A DNA stretch of 30,667 bases from a virus, in IMG/VR virus record IMGVR_UViG_3300023180_000262, positions 1 through 30,667 of that record. One strand, written 5' to 3'. Shown here piece after piece: positions 1 to 9,980 of this stretch; the stretch's first letter is position 1; each line of letters opens with the position of its first letter. Made by a program: the position numbers and the translations under genes. The notes under the pieces are model-generated. The model had not been told where the DNA came from. It saw only the letters and a list, made by a program, of their open reading frames with translations, and made no database searches.

Positions 1-763
1 CACCACTAATTGCATTAACAATATCATCTTGAAACTCATTAGGATTTAAGTTATATGTTCTTACAGTAGCTTTCATATTGTCTACAGCAGCAACATATTC
101 TTGTTCTGTCATTCTAAGTGAACCATCTTTTCTCTTTATTCCAGGGTATACTTCTTCCATAAGAGGGTCTGCTCTCATCTCTGCTAAAGCTAAACGTTCA
201 TTTCCTGATTCTGCATATTTATTTAAAAATAATCTAATTAATCTGTCATCTAAATAAGGATATAAGCCTTTAGCCTGTTCAAATGTAGATGGTCCTGTTT
301 GTTTTGTTTCTTCTACTTGTGCTGATTTAGAATAATTACCAAGCAAATCTTCTAATGTACCTGTATCTAACTTTCCTTTTTCACCTGTAGGTGGAGATGT
401 ATTTGTAAAACCTTGTCCTCTATATATACTTTCTTGGTCTGCACTACTGACTAATATTGCAACACCTTCATCATTGTATAAATAAAATGGTGTAAAAGTA
501 ACTTCTTCTACAACTGTTTCATCAACTGTATCATCAACTGTATCATCAGGTTCTTCTGTACTCACATCACTTCCATAAACTAAACCAGTAGTTTTTGTAA
601 CGTTATATAAATTTGGGTCTGCTGCTTCTGCTTCACCTATAGACCTAAAAGTACCTATCTTTGCTTCTGCTGCTGCTCTTGTGTTTGGTCCAATAATTCC
701 ATCAGGTGTTACACCTAATTCTCTTTGTAACGCCTTAATTTCTTCTGTTGTCATGTTTTCCAT
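1..763 (-). CDS. Virion-associated protein with N-terminal peptidoglycan-binding domain (partial, C-terminus off the left edge)
   Basis: An open frame of 254 codons begins at ATG 763 and runs off the window. Residues about 6-30 match the PG_binding_1 repeat: a Leu-Gln pair, then LGVTPDGIIGPNTRAA, the usual helix with the DGIxGPxT turn. An acidic Thr/Asp/Glu-rich linker (TVDDTVDETVVEE) follows near residues 75-90. After it comes a charged helical part with YPYLDDRLIRLFLNKYAE that I do not recognise. It sits two bases after the stop of the 405-residue gene, at the distal end of the virion operon, so a structural protein that touches the cell wall is likely. ATG 754, three codons in, is an alternative start. 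The wall-binding domain is seen directly; the virion role is inferred from position. It could also be an endolysin-type protein, but no catalytic domain is visible in the part present. Confidence 0.75.
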   Translation of the reverse strand, partial: MENMTTEEIKALQRELGVTPDGIIGPNTRAAAEAKIGTFRSIGEAEAADPNLYNVTKTTGLVYGSDVSTEEPDDTVDDTVDETVVEEVTFTPFYLYNDEGVAILVSSADQESIYRGQGFTNTSPPTGEKGKLDTGTLEDLLGNYSKSAQVEETKQTGPSTFEQAKGLYPYLDDRLIRLFLNKYAESGNERLALAEMRADPLMEEVYPGIKRKDGSLRMTEQEYVAAVDNMKATVRTYNLNPNEFQDDIVNAISG

Positions 764-765
764 AA

Positions 766-1983
766 TTAACCTACTAAACTTTGTCCTGTAAATACACCTG
801 ATACATCTTGCTTAAACACACTTGCCATAGCACCTAACGCTTGGTCTTGATATGTAGGGTCATTTTCATATTGTTTTCTTACTTCTCCTGCAAACAATGT
901 CATATCTCCACCGACTTTTTGTGATATAATGTCCACATTCTTTTTGTCTTGATTAGACAATGCACTCTTACCAGTTATAGATTGAAATGTTCTATATAGT
1001 GGTGCTGACCATAGTTCATGTTGACTACCTTCATAATTAGGAAATAATTTATCGTGTGCTTTCTGCAACTGTTCTATAATTACTTCTCTATTTGTAGTGA
1101 CACCTTCACCTTGTGCAGCATCAGCACGTAACATAGCAGCGTATTGTTCTATAACGCCATTATCTTCAAATGCAACTGCTGCATCTACACCAAGATATTT
1201 TGTAACTAAACTTTTAGCATCAGACATACCACTTTTTGTAGGATTAATCTTGTCAATATATCCTATGTAGTCTTGGTTCATAGCACTTACACCACCTGCC
1301 ATAGATAATTTATATGGGTCTATTAAGAAAGATATTGTTTGTGCAGCTTCTGCTGTAGTTAAATTACCTTGTGCAATATCACTTGCTAGTTCTCTAACTA
1401 AATCATCAACACCTTCTCCAGATATACCTAACTGTGCAATCTGTAGCTTTAGTGCTGTGTAGTTATCTTTAACTAGCTCTGCTGCTTTAGTTGGATTTGT
1501 ATATACAAGCTGAATCCAATCTCTTTGTTCTGGTGTGTGGTCTTTAAACCAAGTTAAATTTTCTAAGTATGGAGTTATGTCCTGTCCAGTAATTGCACCA
1601 TATGCAAATAACTGTTGTACTTCATCATCTAAATACCAAGTCTTACCAAATATTGTTGCTTTCTTTTGTAAATCATTTTCTACGTTTTCTAATAACCAAT
1701 CTATATCTGTCTTAGGATTTTCAGGGTCAAGAAGTTTTAGGTCTGATAAGTTGAACATAGGAAAAAATGCATATCCATACTTATCTGTAAATGTTTGTTC
1801 TGTATACGCAACTGCAGTATCTAATGCACCTTCTGCAAAACTTTCTGGTAAATCTACATCTACTACTAATGGCATAACAGCACCACTTGTAGTTGTGTAA
1901 TTATACACAGCATAGTACCTTCCATTAACGAAAATTAATTCATCTGGAACTTGTAGTCTACTACCTTCTTTAAATATTGCCAT
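766..1983 (-). CDS. Unrecognised virion-operon protein, 405 aa
   Basis: This is a complete frame, and its ATG overlaps the stop of the upstream 1661-residue gene by one base, so the two are probably translationally coupled. The N-terminal 60 residues look like a small beta domain (LIFVNGRYYAVYNYTTTSG, then a run of V/D strands). The remainder is largely helical, with Ala-rich helices such as LTTAEAAQTISFLID and AYGAITGQDITPYLENL. No signal peptide or membrane segment is seen. I recognise no family. Its place among giant internal proteins and ahead of a wall-binding protein suggests a minor structural or ejected protein; this is inference only. Confidence 0.7.
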   Translation of the reverse strand: MAIFKEGSRLQVPDELIFVNGRYYAVYNYTTTSGAVMPLVVDVDLPESFAEGALDTAVAYTEQTFTDKYGYAFFPMFNLSDLKLLDPENPKTDIDWLLENVENDLQKKATIFGKTWYLDDEVQQLFAYGAITGQDITPYLENLTWFKDHTPEQRDWIQLVYTNPTKAAELVKDNYTALKLQIAQLGISGEGVDDLVRELASDIAQGNLTTAEAAQTISFLIDPYKLSMAGGVSAMNQDYIGYIDKINPTKSGMSDAKSLVTKYLGVDAAVAFEDNGVIEQYAAMLRADAAQGEGVTTNREVIIEQLQKAHDKLFPNYEGSQHELWSAPLYRTFQSITGKSALSNQDKKNVDIISQKVGGDMTLFAGEVRKQYENDPTYQDQALGAMASVFKQDVSGVFTGQSLVG

Positions 1984-4900
1984 TAGTCATCTCTATTATA
2001 AACATTGTTTGCTAACTTTACAGTCCTATCTATTATCACATTAGCACTAGGGTTATTGTTTAAATACCCTGTAAATACTTTATCATAATCAATAGAGTTC
2101 TGCATAAGGTCTAGTTTTTGGCTATCTGGTATATTACTGTAATAAATATCATTTCTCATATCTATATCACCTACATCTTCTATGTAACTTTCTTCTAAAG
2201 CATCACCATTAGATGCTCTAGTCATAACATCTATAGCTGTACTCCATATTGCATTACCTAATAATTCTGCAGGTGACCTTGAACCTGCTTCTTCTAACAT
2301 TTCTAATAACTCACCACCATAATCTTGCCAAAAAGTTTCTTCAACCAGTTGCTTTTCCCATTCTTCACCATTAGCAAGTATCTCATTTCTACGTGCATAT
2401 ACTTGATATAGTTCAGGTAACGATAGTGCAGCAGTTCCTAACAAGTTAAATATTTCATAAAAAGACCATATTGCTGCTGCAGTTGCAACACCTGTACCAA
2501 GAGTAATAGCACCTGCTGCTGCTGCTACAGTTGCAGCTTTTGAAAACGCTTTGTTAATTAATGTTTCACCTATGTCTAATGTTTTCCAACCTACTCCTAA
2601 AGCCTTACCTACTTTGCTTTGTGCAAATGATTTCATCATCTTACGTAAAGTTGCTACATCAGGTGTTAATCCAGTAGGAACTCTTTCTTGATTATATGGA
2701 ATACCATAATAACCAATATTGTTACTACCACCTACTGCTCTTCCATAAGTATAAGAAGCTCTTACACTATCAATAGTTTCATTACCATACACTACTGGTT
2801 GAACAGGATTTACTACTGCATCATATCTTGGTGCGTTATTAGGATATAATTCCTCAATAGATATGTCGTAATCTAATATATTGTTTAAATTAGTTTCAAT
2901 TATTCCATTTTGAAAATGCTCATCTGGTGCAATAATAGTTATATCTCCAACTATGAAATTTGATGGTATATCTCTTAATTGTTGCCGACTAAGATTAACT
3001 GGTGTTGTACTGCTATCTGGTGCTGTAACATTAAATATAGGTTCTTGACCAGTTCTTTTTATAATTTCTATCTCTGGTCGTGTTGTTCCATCAATAGGAC
3101 TTGGACCACGCAAATTTATCTTTACAGCACCTACTGTTCTATTGTCAACCATATCATATAAATTATCTAATGCAGTATTAAGTTTTTGTACATCAATTCC
3201 CTCATTACTTGCAAACGCTTCTATAGGAGGAGTAATGTTTGCTTGTGAAAATACTGGTTGTGGAGATATATCTCTAGGAGTTCTAGTTTCTGAACTTGTA
3301 TTTCTAACCATTTCTAATTCTTCATCTATAACAAATTGTCTGTTTTGTATTTCTTCATTAGAAGTTTTTCTATTTATATATAAAAAATTATCTGATGCTC
3401 TCAATCTTAAAGAACCATCATTTGATTCATAAGCAACATTAAAAGCAGCACCCACTCTACCAGTAGGATGTATTCTTGAAGATATTGGATTATCTCTTTC
3501 TTGTCCTGAAAAACCATCTCTTACTTCTATTCCTAATTCTTTCATCATATGAATAAAAGAACGATTTATTATATTTGTTGTAATTCCACTTCCTGTTTTT
3601 GTAGATTGCACATTAGAAGTAATAGATGCAACCACATTATTATTTACATCTAAATGATTTGTTACTTCTATAGTTGCATAATGTTTTGTTAATGTTAAAT
3701 CTCCATTTGTATTTTCTACATCATATATAAAACCAACTTCAAAATAATCTTTTGGTCCAAATCTGTCTGATAATGTTTGTCTTGTTCCAACGTGTTCAAT
3801 TTCTACAACTAAAAGATTTCTATCAGCACCACCAAATAAATCTGACTCATTAAATAAAGTTTCTGCACTTCTTGTAAAGTAATGTTTAGCTTTATCAGAT
3901 AATATAACTTTATCTTGAAATGAACCACCATTTATTTTTCTAAATGCTTGATTTAGTTCAGTACCAAAAATATCTTCATTATTAAAATATATACTACTTA
4001 ATACTGCTAATTGACCATCTCCTAATAACTGATTTCTATACCAACCCTGATTTTCAAATAATGGGTCTAAATCCTCAAACATATCATATATAGAAAATGC
4101 ACCTGCTTCGGCATCTAATATATTAATATTGCCTTCACTTATTCTTGCTAATACAGCTCTTTCACTAAGATTATCTTGGTTTAACAACTGTGTTACAGGT
4201 CTACTATCTGTAATTGTTGAACCTCTAGTTGATGGAGATGTTGTTGTATCTGGTGTTGTTGTTTCTGGTGTTGTTGTTTCTGCTGCTTGTCCAAATCTTG
4301 AATCTACCCATTGTAATATACCTTGTGTTTGTATATTTGCTTCTGAACCTGCTAAACCATCTATCTGTGACAATAATGATTCTCTTGTAAACATATTTAG
4401 ATTACTTTCTCTCATTGTGTCCGAAGGATATGTTTCAATTAAATCTTCTAAGAAGTAATACATAGCTTCTCCATTATTATCCATAAAGTTATTTAGTGAA
4501 CCAGTTTTAATAATTCCAGTATCATCAAGTTGAGAATGTACTACTAAATCATTTGTATAGACTAAACCTAAATTTTCAAATATATTTTGTAGCTCTGTTA
4601 CATCTTCCATAGGATTTAAACCTGTAGAAGTTACCATAGCTTCAGTACGCATAAGTAGTTGTGCAAACATTTGTGGGTCTACCTCATATGAAAGTGCATC
4701 AAACAAACCATAAATATCATCTTTTTTTCCGAAGTATTTTATTTTCTCTAGTTTTTCTGGGTTATCGTAGTTATCAGATAAAAACTTAATCATTGGATTG
4801 CCACCAATATTTTTTCTTCCAGTAGCAATATAAAGTAATTCTTGATTAAGTTTACTTCTTTTTACATCAGTCAAATTTTCTAAATCTACTGATGCTAATA

Positions 4901-6968
4901 AATTCAACATAGATACGTGTCTAGGAGATTTTAATATATTGGTTTGCTTTGGTTTAATTGCAAACTCTGCATCAGTACCATCCAAAGGACTACCCCATAA
5001 TGATTGAATTACTCTTGGCAATCTTACTTTAAATTCACCACCTACTCTACGAGTTTTCCATTCATCTACTTTTTTCCACAATGGTCCTGGATATCTCACC
5101 ATAGAACTGTGACTCCAGTTAGTAAATTTTGTATCTACATCTAATTCGGTAAAATATTCACCTGTAAATATAAATCCACCATTTTGATACAAATTAGCAA
5201 CTCTATCATTTATAGGAGAGTTAGTTAATATTACAAAGTCTGCATCAGCTACAGTTAATAAACCATGAAACCATTCTTGGCTTTTTATTACACCTGCTTT
5301 TTTAACTTTTTCAGCTAATGACATTGTAGATTCTCCTGTAAATATAGAATATTCTGATGGCGAAATGACATTAGGATAATATCCAGTTACTGAACCTGGA
5401 TGTGTAGATAAAAAGTTAGTAGTGATACTTGCACTTCTTTGACCTAAAATATCTCTACTACTACGAATACTATTTTCGTACTGTCTAGCATATGCAGAAT
5501 CTGATTCAAAAAAACTAAGTATATGTTTTTTACCATTTACATCTTGATACGTTAAAGCTAGTACATAGCTTGGTTTTTTTTCTAATGTTGTATATCTTTC
5601 TCCAAATGGTTTTGCTAATATTTTTTTAATATAATCTGGAAAACCTTTCCAATGAACTGCCATATTGGTATAGTCACCTTGAACTGGAGATTTCATTTGA
5701 CCTATAATTTCAAAACTATAATCTCCACCTTCAAGAACTGTATCTAAAGCTGCAGCTACTTCTGAATTGTATTTAGCATTTTGAAGTATAGAACCCATTT
5801 TTCTATGGTTTTGTTTATTAGTAGTTAGTAATGGTCCATCTTCTCCATATTGTTTAAATCTTATATCTGTTAAATTTTCAAATCTTCCATCTAAAAATTC
5901 TGCAACTCTTATTTTTAATGCATCTTTATCTTCAGGAAAAATAATTAAATCGTGTGTGATATTGCCTGTAGTGTTATTTAGTACATTTTTTTCAACATCA
6001 CGTATGCTGTTTTGTCTTTTAATTTGGTTTTCATCTTCAAGAAACCCACCTTCTTCATCCATAAATGCAGGTCTTTCTGTATTAGGGTCTAATCCCCTAA
6101 ATACTATAGAGTGTTTGTTATCTTTAGAATATCTTTTTAATATCTCAAAAAACCTCTCTTCAATTTTTTTAAAATATATTCCATCATCAGTAGTAGGATT
6201 ATTATTGACATTAAATTTATCTACATCTATGTCAAACTTATCATATATTCCTTTATATCTTGGTGAGTTCCTAGGTGATGTTGCAACAGATACAACATCA
6301 TCTGTTCTTAAAGATAAAGTTAAAATATCATTATCTACTGCATATTTAAGATAGCTAATCATATCTTCTCTAACACTAATACTTATTGCATCTGACCTAT
6401 TTATATAATCAACTAAACCTTGATACTTAGAAACATTAATATCATACCCTTCTAAAAACTCACCAAATTCTTCTAAGTTTCTTGAACTGTAAGAATTAAG
6501 TATATTTGCATTATCACTACCTACTGAAGTTTGAGTAGGAGTAGCATCAGGAACATCTGGAGTTTCAGTAGTAATTTCTGGTGTACTGTTTGCTTCCCTT
6601 TGAATAGAAGCAATTTGTTCTGGGTTAGTATCTAAACGATTATAGAAAGCACCTAAATCACCTGAATCTATATTTTGAAATAAAAACTCTCCTAAATTAT
6701 CAACTAAACCTTCTGTACTATAACCTGCATTACTAGCGATTGTTGCTATTTTGTCTACTATAGCATCAATTATTTCATCACCCCAAGTAGTAATACTTGA
6801 AGATGGAAATACTTCAGCAACTGATTGTGCTATAGCATTTGATACTGGTCCATCAAATTGTCTAATTCTATCAGCAGGTGTTAAATCTTCTAATCTTGTA
6901 TCAATGTTTTCAGTAACAAAACGTGTAACTAAACCTAATACTTGTGATTTAAAAGCATCAAAGTTCAT
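1983..6968 (-). CDS. Giant virion protein, 1661 aa, two large halves joined by a Thr/Pro hinge and a C-terminal hydrophobic segment
   Basis: This is one uninterrupted frame. Roughly residues 1-880 form a first half, with an early disordered stretch (TPEITTETPDVPDATPTQT near 130-150). A hinge of repeated TTTPE/TTTPD units lies near residue 900 (bases about 4215-4290). The second half reaches an Ala/Gly-rich hydrophobic stretch at about 1465-1510 (GAITLGTGVATAAAIWSFYE) that could span or insert in a membrane. Part of the first half (SIVFRGLDPN about 280-290, then a TTNFLSTHPGSVTGYY block near 515-530) loosely resembles the Arg and STS motifs of ADP-ribosyltransferases. A segment in the second half (TKTGSGITTNIINRSFIHMM, then GIEV) loosely resembles a GNAT acetyl-CoA loop. 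Neither match is secure. Its position next to the lysozyme-like gene and another giant supports an internal or ejected virion protein. Its start overlaps the 59-residue gene by four bases (ATGA). Confidence 0.75.
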   Translation of the reverse strand: MNFDAFKSQVLGLVTRFVTENIDTRLEDLTPADRIRQFDGPVSNAIAQSVAEVFPSSSITTWGDEIIDAIVDKIATIASNAGYSTEGLVDNLGEFLFQNIDSGDLGAFYNRLDTNPEQIASIQREANSTPEITTETPDVPDATPTQTSVGSDNANILNSYSSRNLEEFGEFLEGYDINVSKYQGLVDYINRSDAISISVREDMISYLKYAVDNDILTLSLRTDDVVSVATSPRNSPRYKGIYDKFDIDVDKFNVNNNPTTDDGIYFKKIEERFFEILKRYSKDNKHSIVFRGLDPNTERPAFMDEEGGFLEDENQIKRQNSIRDVEKNVLNNTTGNITHDLIIFPEDKDALKIRVAEFLDGRFENLTDIRFKQYGEDGPLLTTNKQNHRKMGSILQNAKYNSEVAAALDTVLEGGDYSFEIIGQMKSPVQGDYTNMAVHWKGFPDYIKKILAKPFGERYTTLEKKPSYVLALTYQDVNGKKHILSFFESDSAYARQYENSIRSSRDILGQRSASITTNFLSTHPGSVTGYYPNVISPSEYSIFTGESTMSLAEKVKKAGVIKSQEWFHGLLTVADADFVILTNSPINDRVANLYQNGGFIFTGEYFTELDVDTKFTNWSHSSMVRYPGPLWKKVDEWKTRRVGGEFKVRLPRVIQSLWGSPLDGTDAEFAIKPKQTNILKSPRHVSMLNLLASVDLENLTDVKRSKLNQELLYIATGRKNIGGNPMIKFLSDNYDNPEKLEKIKYFGKKDDIYGLFDALSYEVDPQMFAQLLMRTEAMVTSTGLNPMEDVTELQNIFENLGLVYTNDLVVHSQLDDTGIIKTGSLNNFMDNNGEAMYYFLEDLIETYPSDTMRESNLNMFTRESLLSQIDGLAGSEANIQTQGILQWVDSRFGQAAETTTPETTTPDTTTSPSTRGSTITDSRPVTQLLNQDNLSERAVLARISEGNINILDAEAGAFSIYDMFEDLDPLFENQGWYRNQLLGDGQLAVLSSIYFNNEDIFGTELNQAFRKINGGSFQDKVILSDKAKHYFTRSAETLFNESDLFGGADRNLLVVEIEHVGTRQTLSDRFGPKDYFEVGFIYDVENTNGDLTLTKHYATIEVTNHLDVNNNVVASITSNVQSTKTGSGITTNIINRSFIHMMKELGIEVRDGFSGQERDNPISSRIHPTGRVGAAFNVAYESNDGSLRLRASDNFLYINRKTSNEEIQNRQFVIDEELEMVRNTSSETRTPRDISPQPVFSQANITPPIEAFASNEGIDVQKLNTALDNLYDMVDNRTVGAVKINLRGPSPIDGTTRPEIEIIKRTGQEPIFNVTAPDSSTTPVNLSRQQLRDIPSNFIVGDITIIAPDEHFQNGIIETNLNNILDYDISIEELYPNNAPRYDAVVNPVQPVVYGNETIDSVRASYTYGRAVGGSNNIGYYGIPYNQERVPTGLTPDVATLRKMMKSFAQSKVGKALGVGWKTLDIGETLINKAFSKAATVAAAAGAITLGTGVATAAAIWSFYEIFNLLGTAALSLPELYQVYARRNEILANGEEWEKQLVEETFWQDYGGELLEMLEEAGSRSPAELLGNAIWSTAIDVMTRASNGDALEESYIEDVGDIDMRNDIYYSNIPDSQKLDLMQNSIDYDKVFTGYLNNNPSANVIIDRTVKLANNVYNRDD

Positions 6969-7144
6969 AATACATCTTCATAAAGAGTTGCTGATATAAA
7001 CAACTCTGTATCATCTATGTATGTAGAATTAGTCCTTTCTATGTCAATGTTAATATTTAATGAGGACCAATCTATTTCACCATCAACAATGTATTTATTA
7101 AACTCTGGATTATCTTCTAAATATTCTTTTAATTCATCACTCAT
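6965..7144 (-). CDS. Small acidic protein, 59 aa, unknown
   Basis: This complete frame fills what would otherwise be a 175-base gap between two large virion genes. ATG 7144 overlaps the preceding stop by one base, and its TGA overlaps the ATG of the giant downstream gene by four bases. That is the same coupling seen throughout this operon and is the main reason to believe it. The product begins MSDELKEYLEDNPEFNKY and is acidic, with no Cys, no membrane segment and no recognised motif. It could be a small head-tail or chaperone-like accessory of the following giant; the sequence does not say. Confidence 0.7.
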   Translation of the reverse strand: MSDELKEYLEDNPEFNKYIVDGEIDWSSLNINIDIERTNSTYIDDTELFISATLYEDVL

Positions 7145-8538
7145 TATCCACCAAACATACTTCTAAAAGCGTTTCTATCTTTAGGATTTTGTTTTTTAAT
7201 TTTATTACCTTGTGGTTTTACTCTTAATATTTTTTCTAAATTATTTAAAAATGTAGGTGCAGCTTCTTGGGCAGATGCTACAGGATTGTAACCACTTCTT
7301 CTAACTTCATTTTCACCACTAAACATAGAAGGAAAAGGATTGTAACCACTTTCTTTTACTAAATTATTACTACTAGGTGTACTACTTAAAGCATTTGCAG
7401 CATCTTCACTTATTTTTACATAAGGTTCTATTGTTCTAAATAAATATTCATAAACATTATCTATCTGTGCTAATGGTTCGTTTTCATTTTTACTTAAATA
7501 ATATCTGTACATATAGTTTTTTGCAGAGTTCATTCTTTTATTAACTACATCACCTGTGATAACACTACCAGTAGAAGCATCATAAAAATAATCTTGATTG
7601 TTTACATTTTTATTTTGTACTAAATCAACAATATTCCTACCTTCATTTTTCATGTTTACTTTTCTATAAGTAACACCATATGGTAAATATCCACTTAAAT
7701 CTTTTACGTACATATCAACTACTTCTTTAGGCGATAAATCTTTAACTTCTATATTTGCGTACATATTTTTAAAATCATTATTTAAATCAGAACCTACTAC
7801 TTTTCTTATATTGTTTCCTTTGTAAGAAATGTATGTTTCTGGTTTAGAAAAGTATATACCATCTTTTGCAGATTGTAATGCACTCATCATTTGTTTGATT
7901 GTCAAAGGTGTATCTTCCAATATTTTTTCACCTCTATTTACATTTACTGCTAATGGTTCAGCAGGTATTTCTTCAATAGTTCCATCTGGTTTTTGTATCA
8001 TTTCTGGATTTTCTATATAATCAGTATCATACTCTTTTGCTTTTTCTACGAAATTACCAACACCTGCTTTTATTTGAAATGGGTCATCTTCTATGATGAC
8101 TGTTTCTTTAGTATCTGGATTAACTTGTTTATTCATAACTGTTTGCCAATTATTAATACCATATGTTCTATCATCACCTGTTTCAGATTGTGCAATTATT
8201 AATGCAGCAACAGCATTCAAACCAGGGTCATCTAGTGCTGTTTCAATACTGTCATAAGAATTAAATATGTCGTATTTACGTAAAGTTTTTTCCCAAGTAG
8301 GAATATGTATTTGCCATGGTCCTCTTGACTTTTCATTATCTCCTGCTGTATTAGCGGCAAATCCAGATGTAACATCTCCATCTCTATGTTCTGCAAGTGC
8401 TATAGCAATAAGAGTATTAATATCTTCTTCGTTATTAGGATTAACTAATAAGTCACCACTTTTAAATTCAAAATCTTCTGATTCTAAATACTGTTTAGCA
8501 AACTGTATAAATTGATAAAGTTGCTGTGGACTATACAT
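7144..8538 (-). CDS. Virion protein with lysozyme/lytic-transglycosylase-like domain, 464 aa
   Basis: Residues about 40-125 carry the pattern of a goose-lysozyme/SLT fold. A helix has a candidate catalytic Glu (IALAEHRDGD, Glu about 50). The substrate-loop motif SRGPWQIH (about 71-78) stands for the usual GLxQI/GxWQI. A helix NAVAALIIAQSE then leads to a YGINNWQTV turn. Such domains cut peptidoglycan glycan strands, and in podovirus-like particles they sit in ejected proteins that open the wall. The rest (about 130-464) is unrecognised. Its C-terminal 70 residues carry two SGYNP boxes (ESGYNPFPSMF and RSGYNPVASA) and a basic tail. There is no signal peptide, so a virion enzyme is more likely than a secreted endolysin; a separate amidase endolysin also exists in the window. 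Both ends overlap neighbours by one base. Confidence 0.75.
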   Translation of the reverse strand: MYSPQQLYQFIQFAKQYLESEDFEFKSGDLLVNPNNEEDINTLIAIALAEHRDGDVTSGFAANTAGDNEKSRGPWQIHIPTWEKTLRKYDIFNSYDSIETALDDPGLNAVAALIIAQSETGDDRTYGINNWQTVMNKQVNPDTKETVIIEDDPFQIKAGVGNFVEKAKEYDTDYIENPEMIQKPDGTIEEIPAEPLAVNVNRGEKILEDTPLTIKQMMSALQSAKDGIYFSKPETYISYKGNNIRKVVGSDLNNDFKNMYANIEVKDLSPKEVVDMYVKDLSGYLPYGVTYRKVNMKNEGRNIVDLVQNKNVNNQDYFYDASTGSVITGDVVNKRMNSAKNYMYRYYLSKNENEPLAQIDNVYEYLFRTIEPYVKISEDAANALSSTPSSNNLVKESGYNPFPSMFSGENEVRRSGYNPVASAQEAAPTFLNNLEKILRVKPQGNKIKKQNPKDRNAFRSMFGG

Positions 8539-9980
8539 TAAAAGTTCTCCTCAAATTGCATAAAGTTTCTTGTAAACTCTACTGCTGCTGCAGACCTAGC
8601 TGATAATTCTTGACTAGCATCTATTCTACCTGCTTCTAAATCATCTACTATTTTACTTAATTCATATCTTACATCAATAGGTTGTAATAATGGTTTACCT
8701 AATTGCTTTCTTGCTTGTTCAGGAGTTGGTGTCATTAAATTAAAATTACTATATGTATATGGTCCTATTTGTGTAGGTGCAGTTCCTGTATCATTTAATG
8801 TACTTAAACCAATTACTTCTGATAAAGTAGGTTTATTTTTTTCTATCTCTACTTGTCTTGCTGCTGCATCTTTTTGTAAATTAGAAAATATTCCTGCATA
8901 CTTTTCATAATCTCTAGCTGTGGCATATATTCCTTTTTCAGCAAACAACTCATCTACTACAGCTTTTACTTCTGCTTCTGTAGGTGGTACTACTTCACTA
9001 CCATATTGTTCTAAACCTTCAACTAATACATTTGTTCTTTCTAACTTTTCTGCTGCATAAGATAAATAAGGAGTTAACTGACCCCATAAACTTGGTGCAT
9101 TTTTATCTATCAAACCACTACTTGGCATTAAAAAATTATCATCATTTGCTTGTGTCATCAACATAGCAACAAAATCTATTTCGTTTCCTTTAGCAGAAAA
9201 GTTTATAACACCAGGCACAAAGTCGTATGATGATGGGTCTAAACCTAAATTAAATAATTCTTGTTGTATTTCAAATATTGCATTAGATGATAAACCTTCA
9301 AATAAAGCTGCAGCAGACCCTCTTCTAAAATGTGGTCTAATAGGGTTACCATTACTGTCTAGTTTTAGTTCTCCTGTTTTACCATCTACATAAAAATCAT
9401 TTTCATCAATAGGTATATTAGGACCTGTGTAATAGTTTCTTGATTGGAAAAAAAACTCTCCAGTTTCAGGGTCTATTTTTTCTGCAGGTGGAACACTTAA
9501 CCCTAGTACTTTTTGATTTTCTGGACCAAAGGTTTGTGTTTCAGTTGATGTTATATTCCAATTAAATACATTATCTTTTATTTCCCCTACATATCCTAAA
9601 GTAACATCAGGCACAAATAGACTTAAAGTAAAATTACCTTGTGTTCCTGATACCTCTACTTCTCCTGCTAACTCATTTAAAAAGCTAGATAAAGTAGCTG
9701 TATAACTATTCCAATCTGTAGGATTTTCTAGTTCACCTTTATACTTTTCTAATATAGGCTCTAAATCATAACCTAATCTTAATTTAGGATTACTAAGTAA
9801 ATAACTTAATGTATATTCCTCACCTTTTGTACCAAATTCTGCACTTGAAACTCTAATAGGTATTTGTAATATTCTATTTACATCTTTAATAAAATCAGAT
9901 AAAGGCTTTTCATAATCTTGGTTTTTATCAATATCAGCTAATAAATTTTCTATTTGATTTTTTGATTTCTCTGTTGTCAT
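8538..9980 (-). CDS. Unrecognised virion-operon protein, 480 aa
   Basis: This complete frame overlaps the giant upstream gene by four bases (ATGA) and the lysozyme-like gene by one. The first 60 residues are helical and charged. The middle contains Thr/Asn-rich beta stretches (NFTLSLFVPDVTLGYVG, NWNITSTETQTFG). The C-terminus is helical and Ala-rich (ASQELSARSAAAVEFTRNF). I see no enzyme motif, signal peptide or membrane segment. The neighbourhood (2051-residue giant before, wall-cutting protein after) suggests a component of an internal or ejection assembly. Confidence 0.7.
   Translation of the reverse strand: MTTEKSKNQIENLLADIDKNQDYEKPLSDFIKDVNRILQIPIRVSSAEFGTKGEEYTLSYLLSNPKLRLGYDLEPILEKYKGELENPTDWNSYTATLSSFLNELAGEVEVSGTQGNFTLSLFVPDVTLGYVGEIKDNVFNWNITSTETQTFGPENQKVLGLSVPPAEKIDPETGEFFFQSRNYYTGPNIPIDENDFYVDGKTGELKLDSNGNPIRPHFRRGSAAALFEGLSSNAIFEIQQELFNLGLDPSSYDFVPGVINFSAKGNEIDFVAMLMTQANDDNFLMPSSGLIDKNAPSLWGQLTPYLSYAAEKLERTNVLVEGLEQYGSEVVPPTEAEVKAVVDELFAEKGIYATARDYEKYAGIFSNLQKDAAARQVEIEKNKPTLSEVIGLSTLNDTGTAPTQIGPYTYSNFNLMTPTPEQARKQLGKPLLQPIDVRYELSKIVDDLEAGRIDASQELSARSAAAVEFTRNFMQFEENF

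Noticed and set aside
4129-4458. Plus-strand frame with Val/Gly repeats (VVVSGVVVSG)
   Set aside because: It is the reverse reading of the Thr/Pro hinge of the 1661-residue protein and has no independent support.
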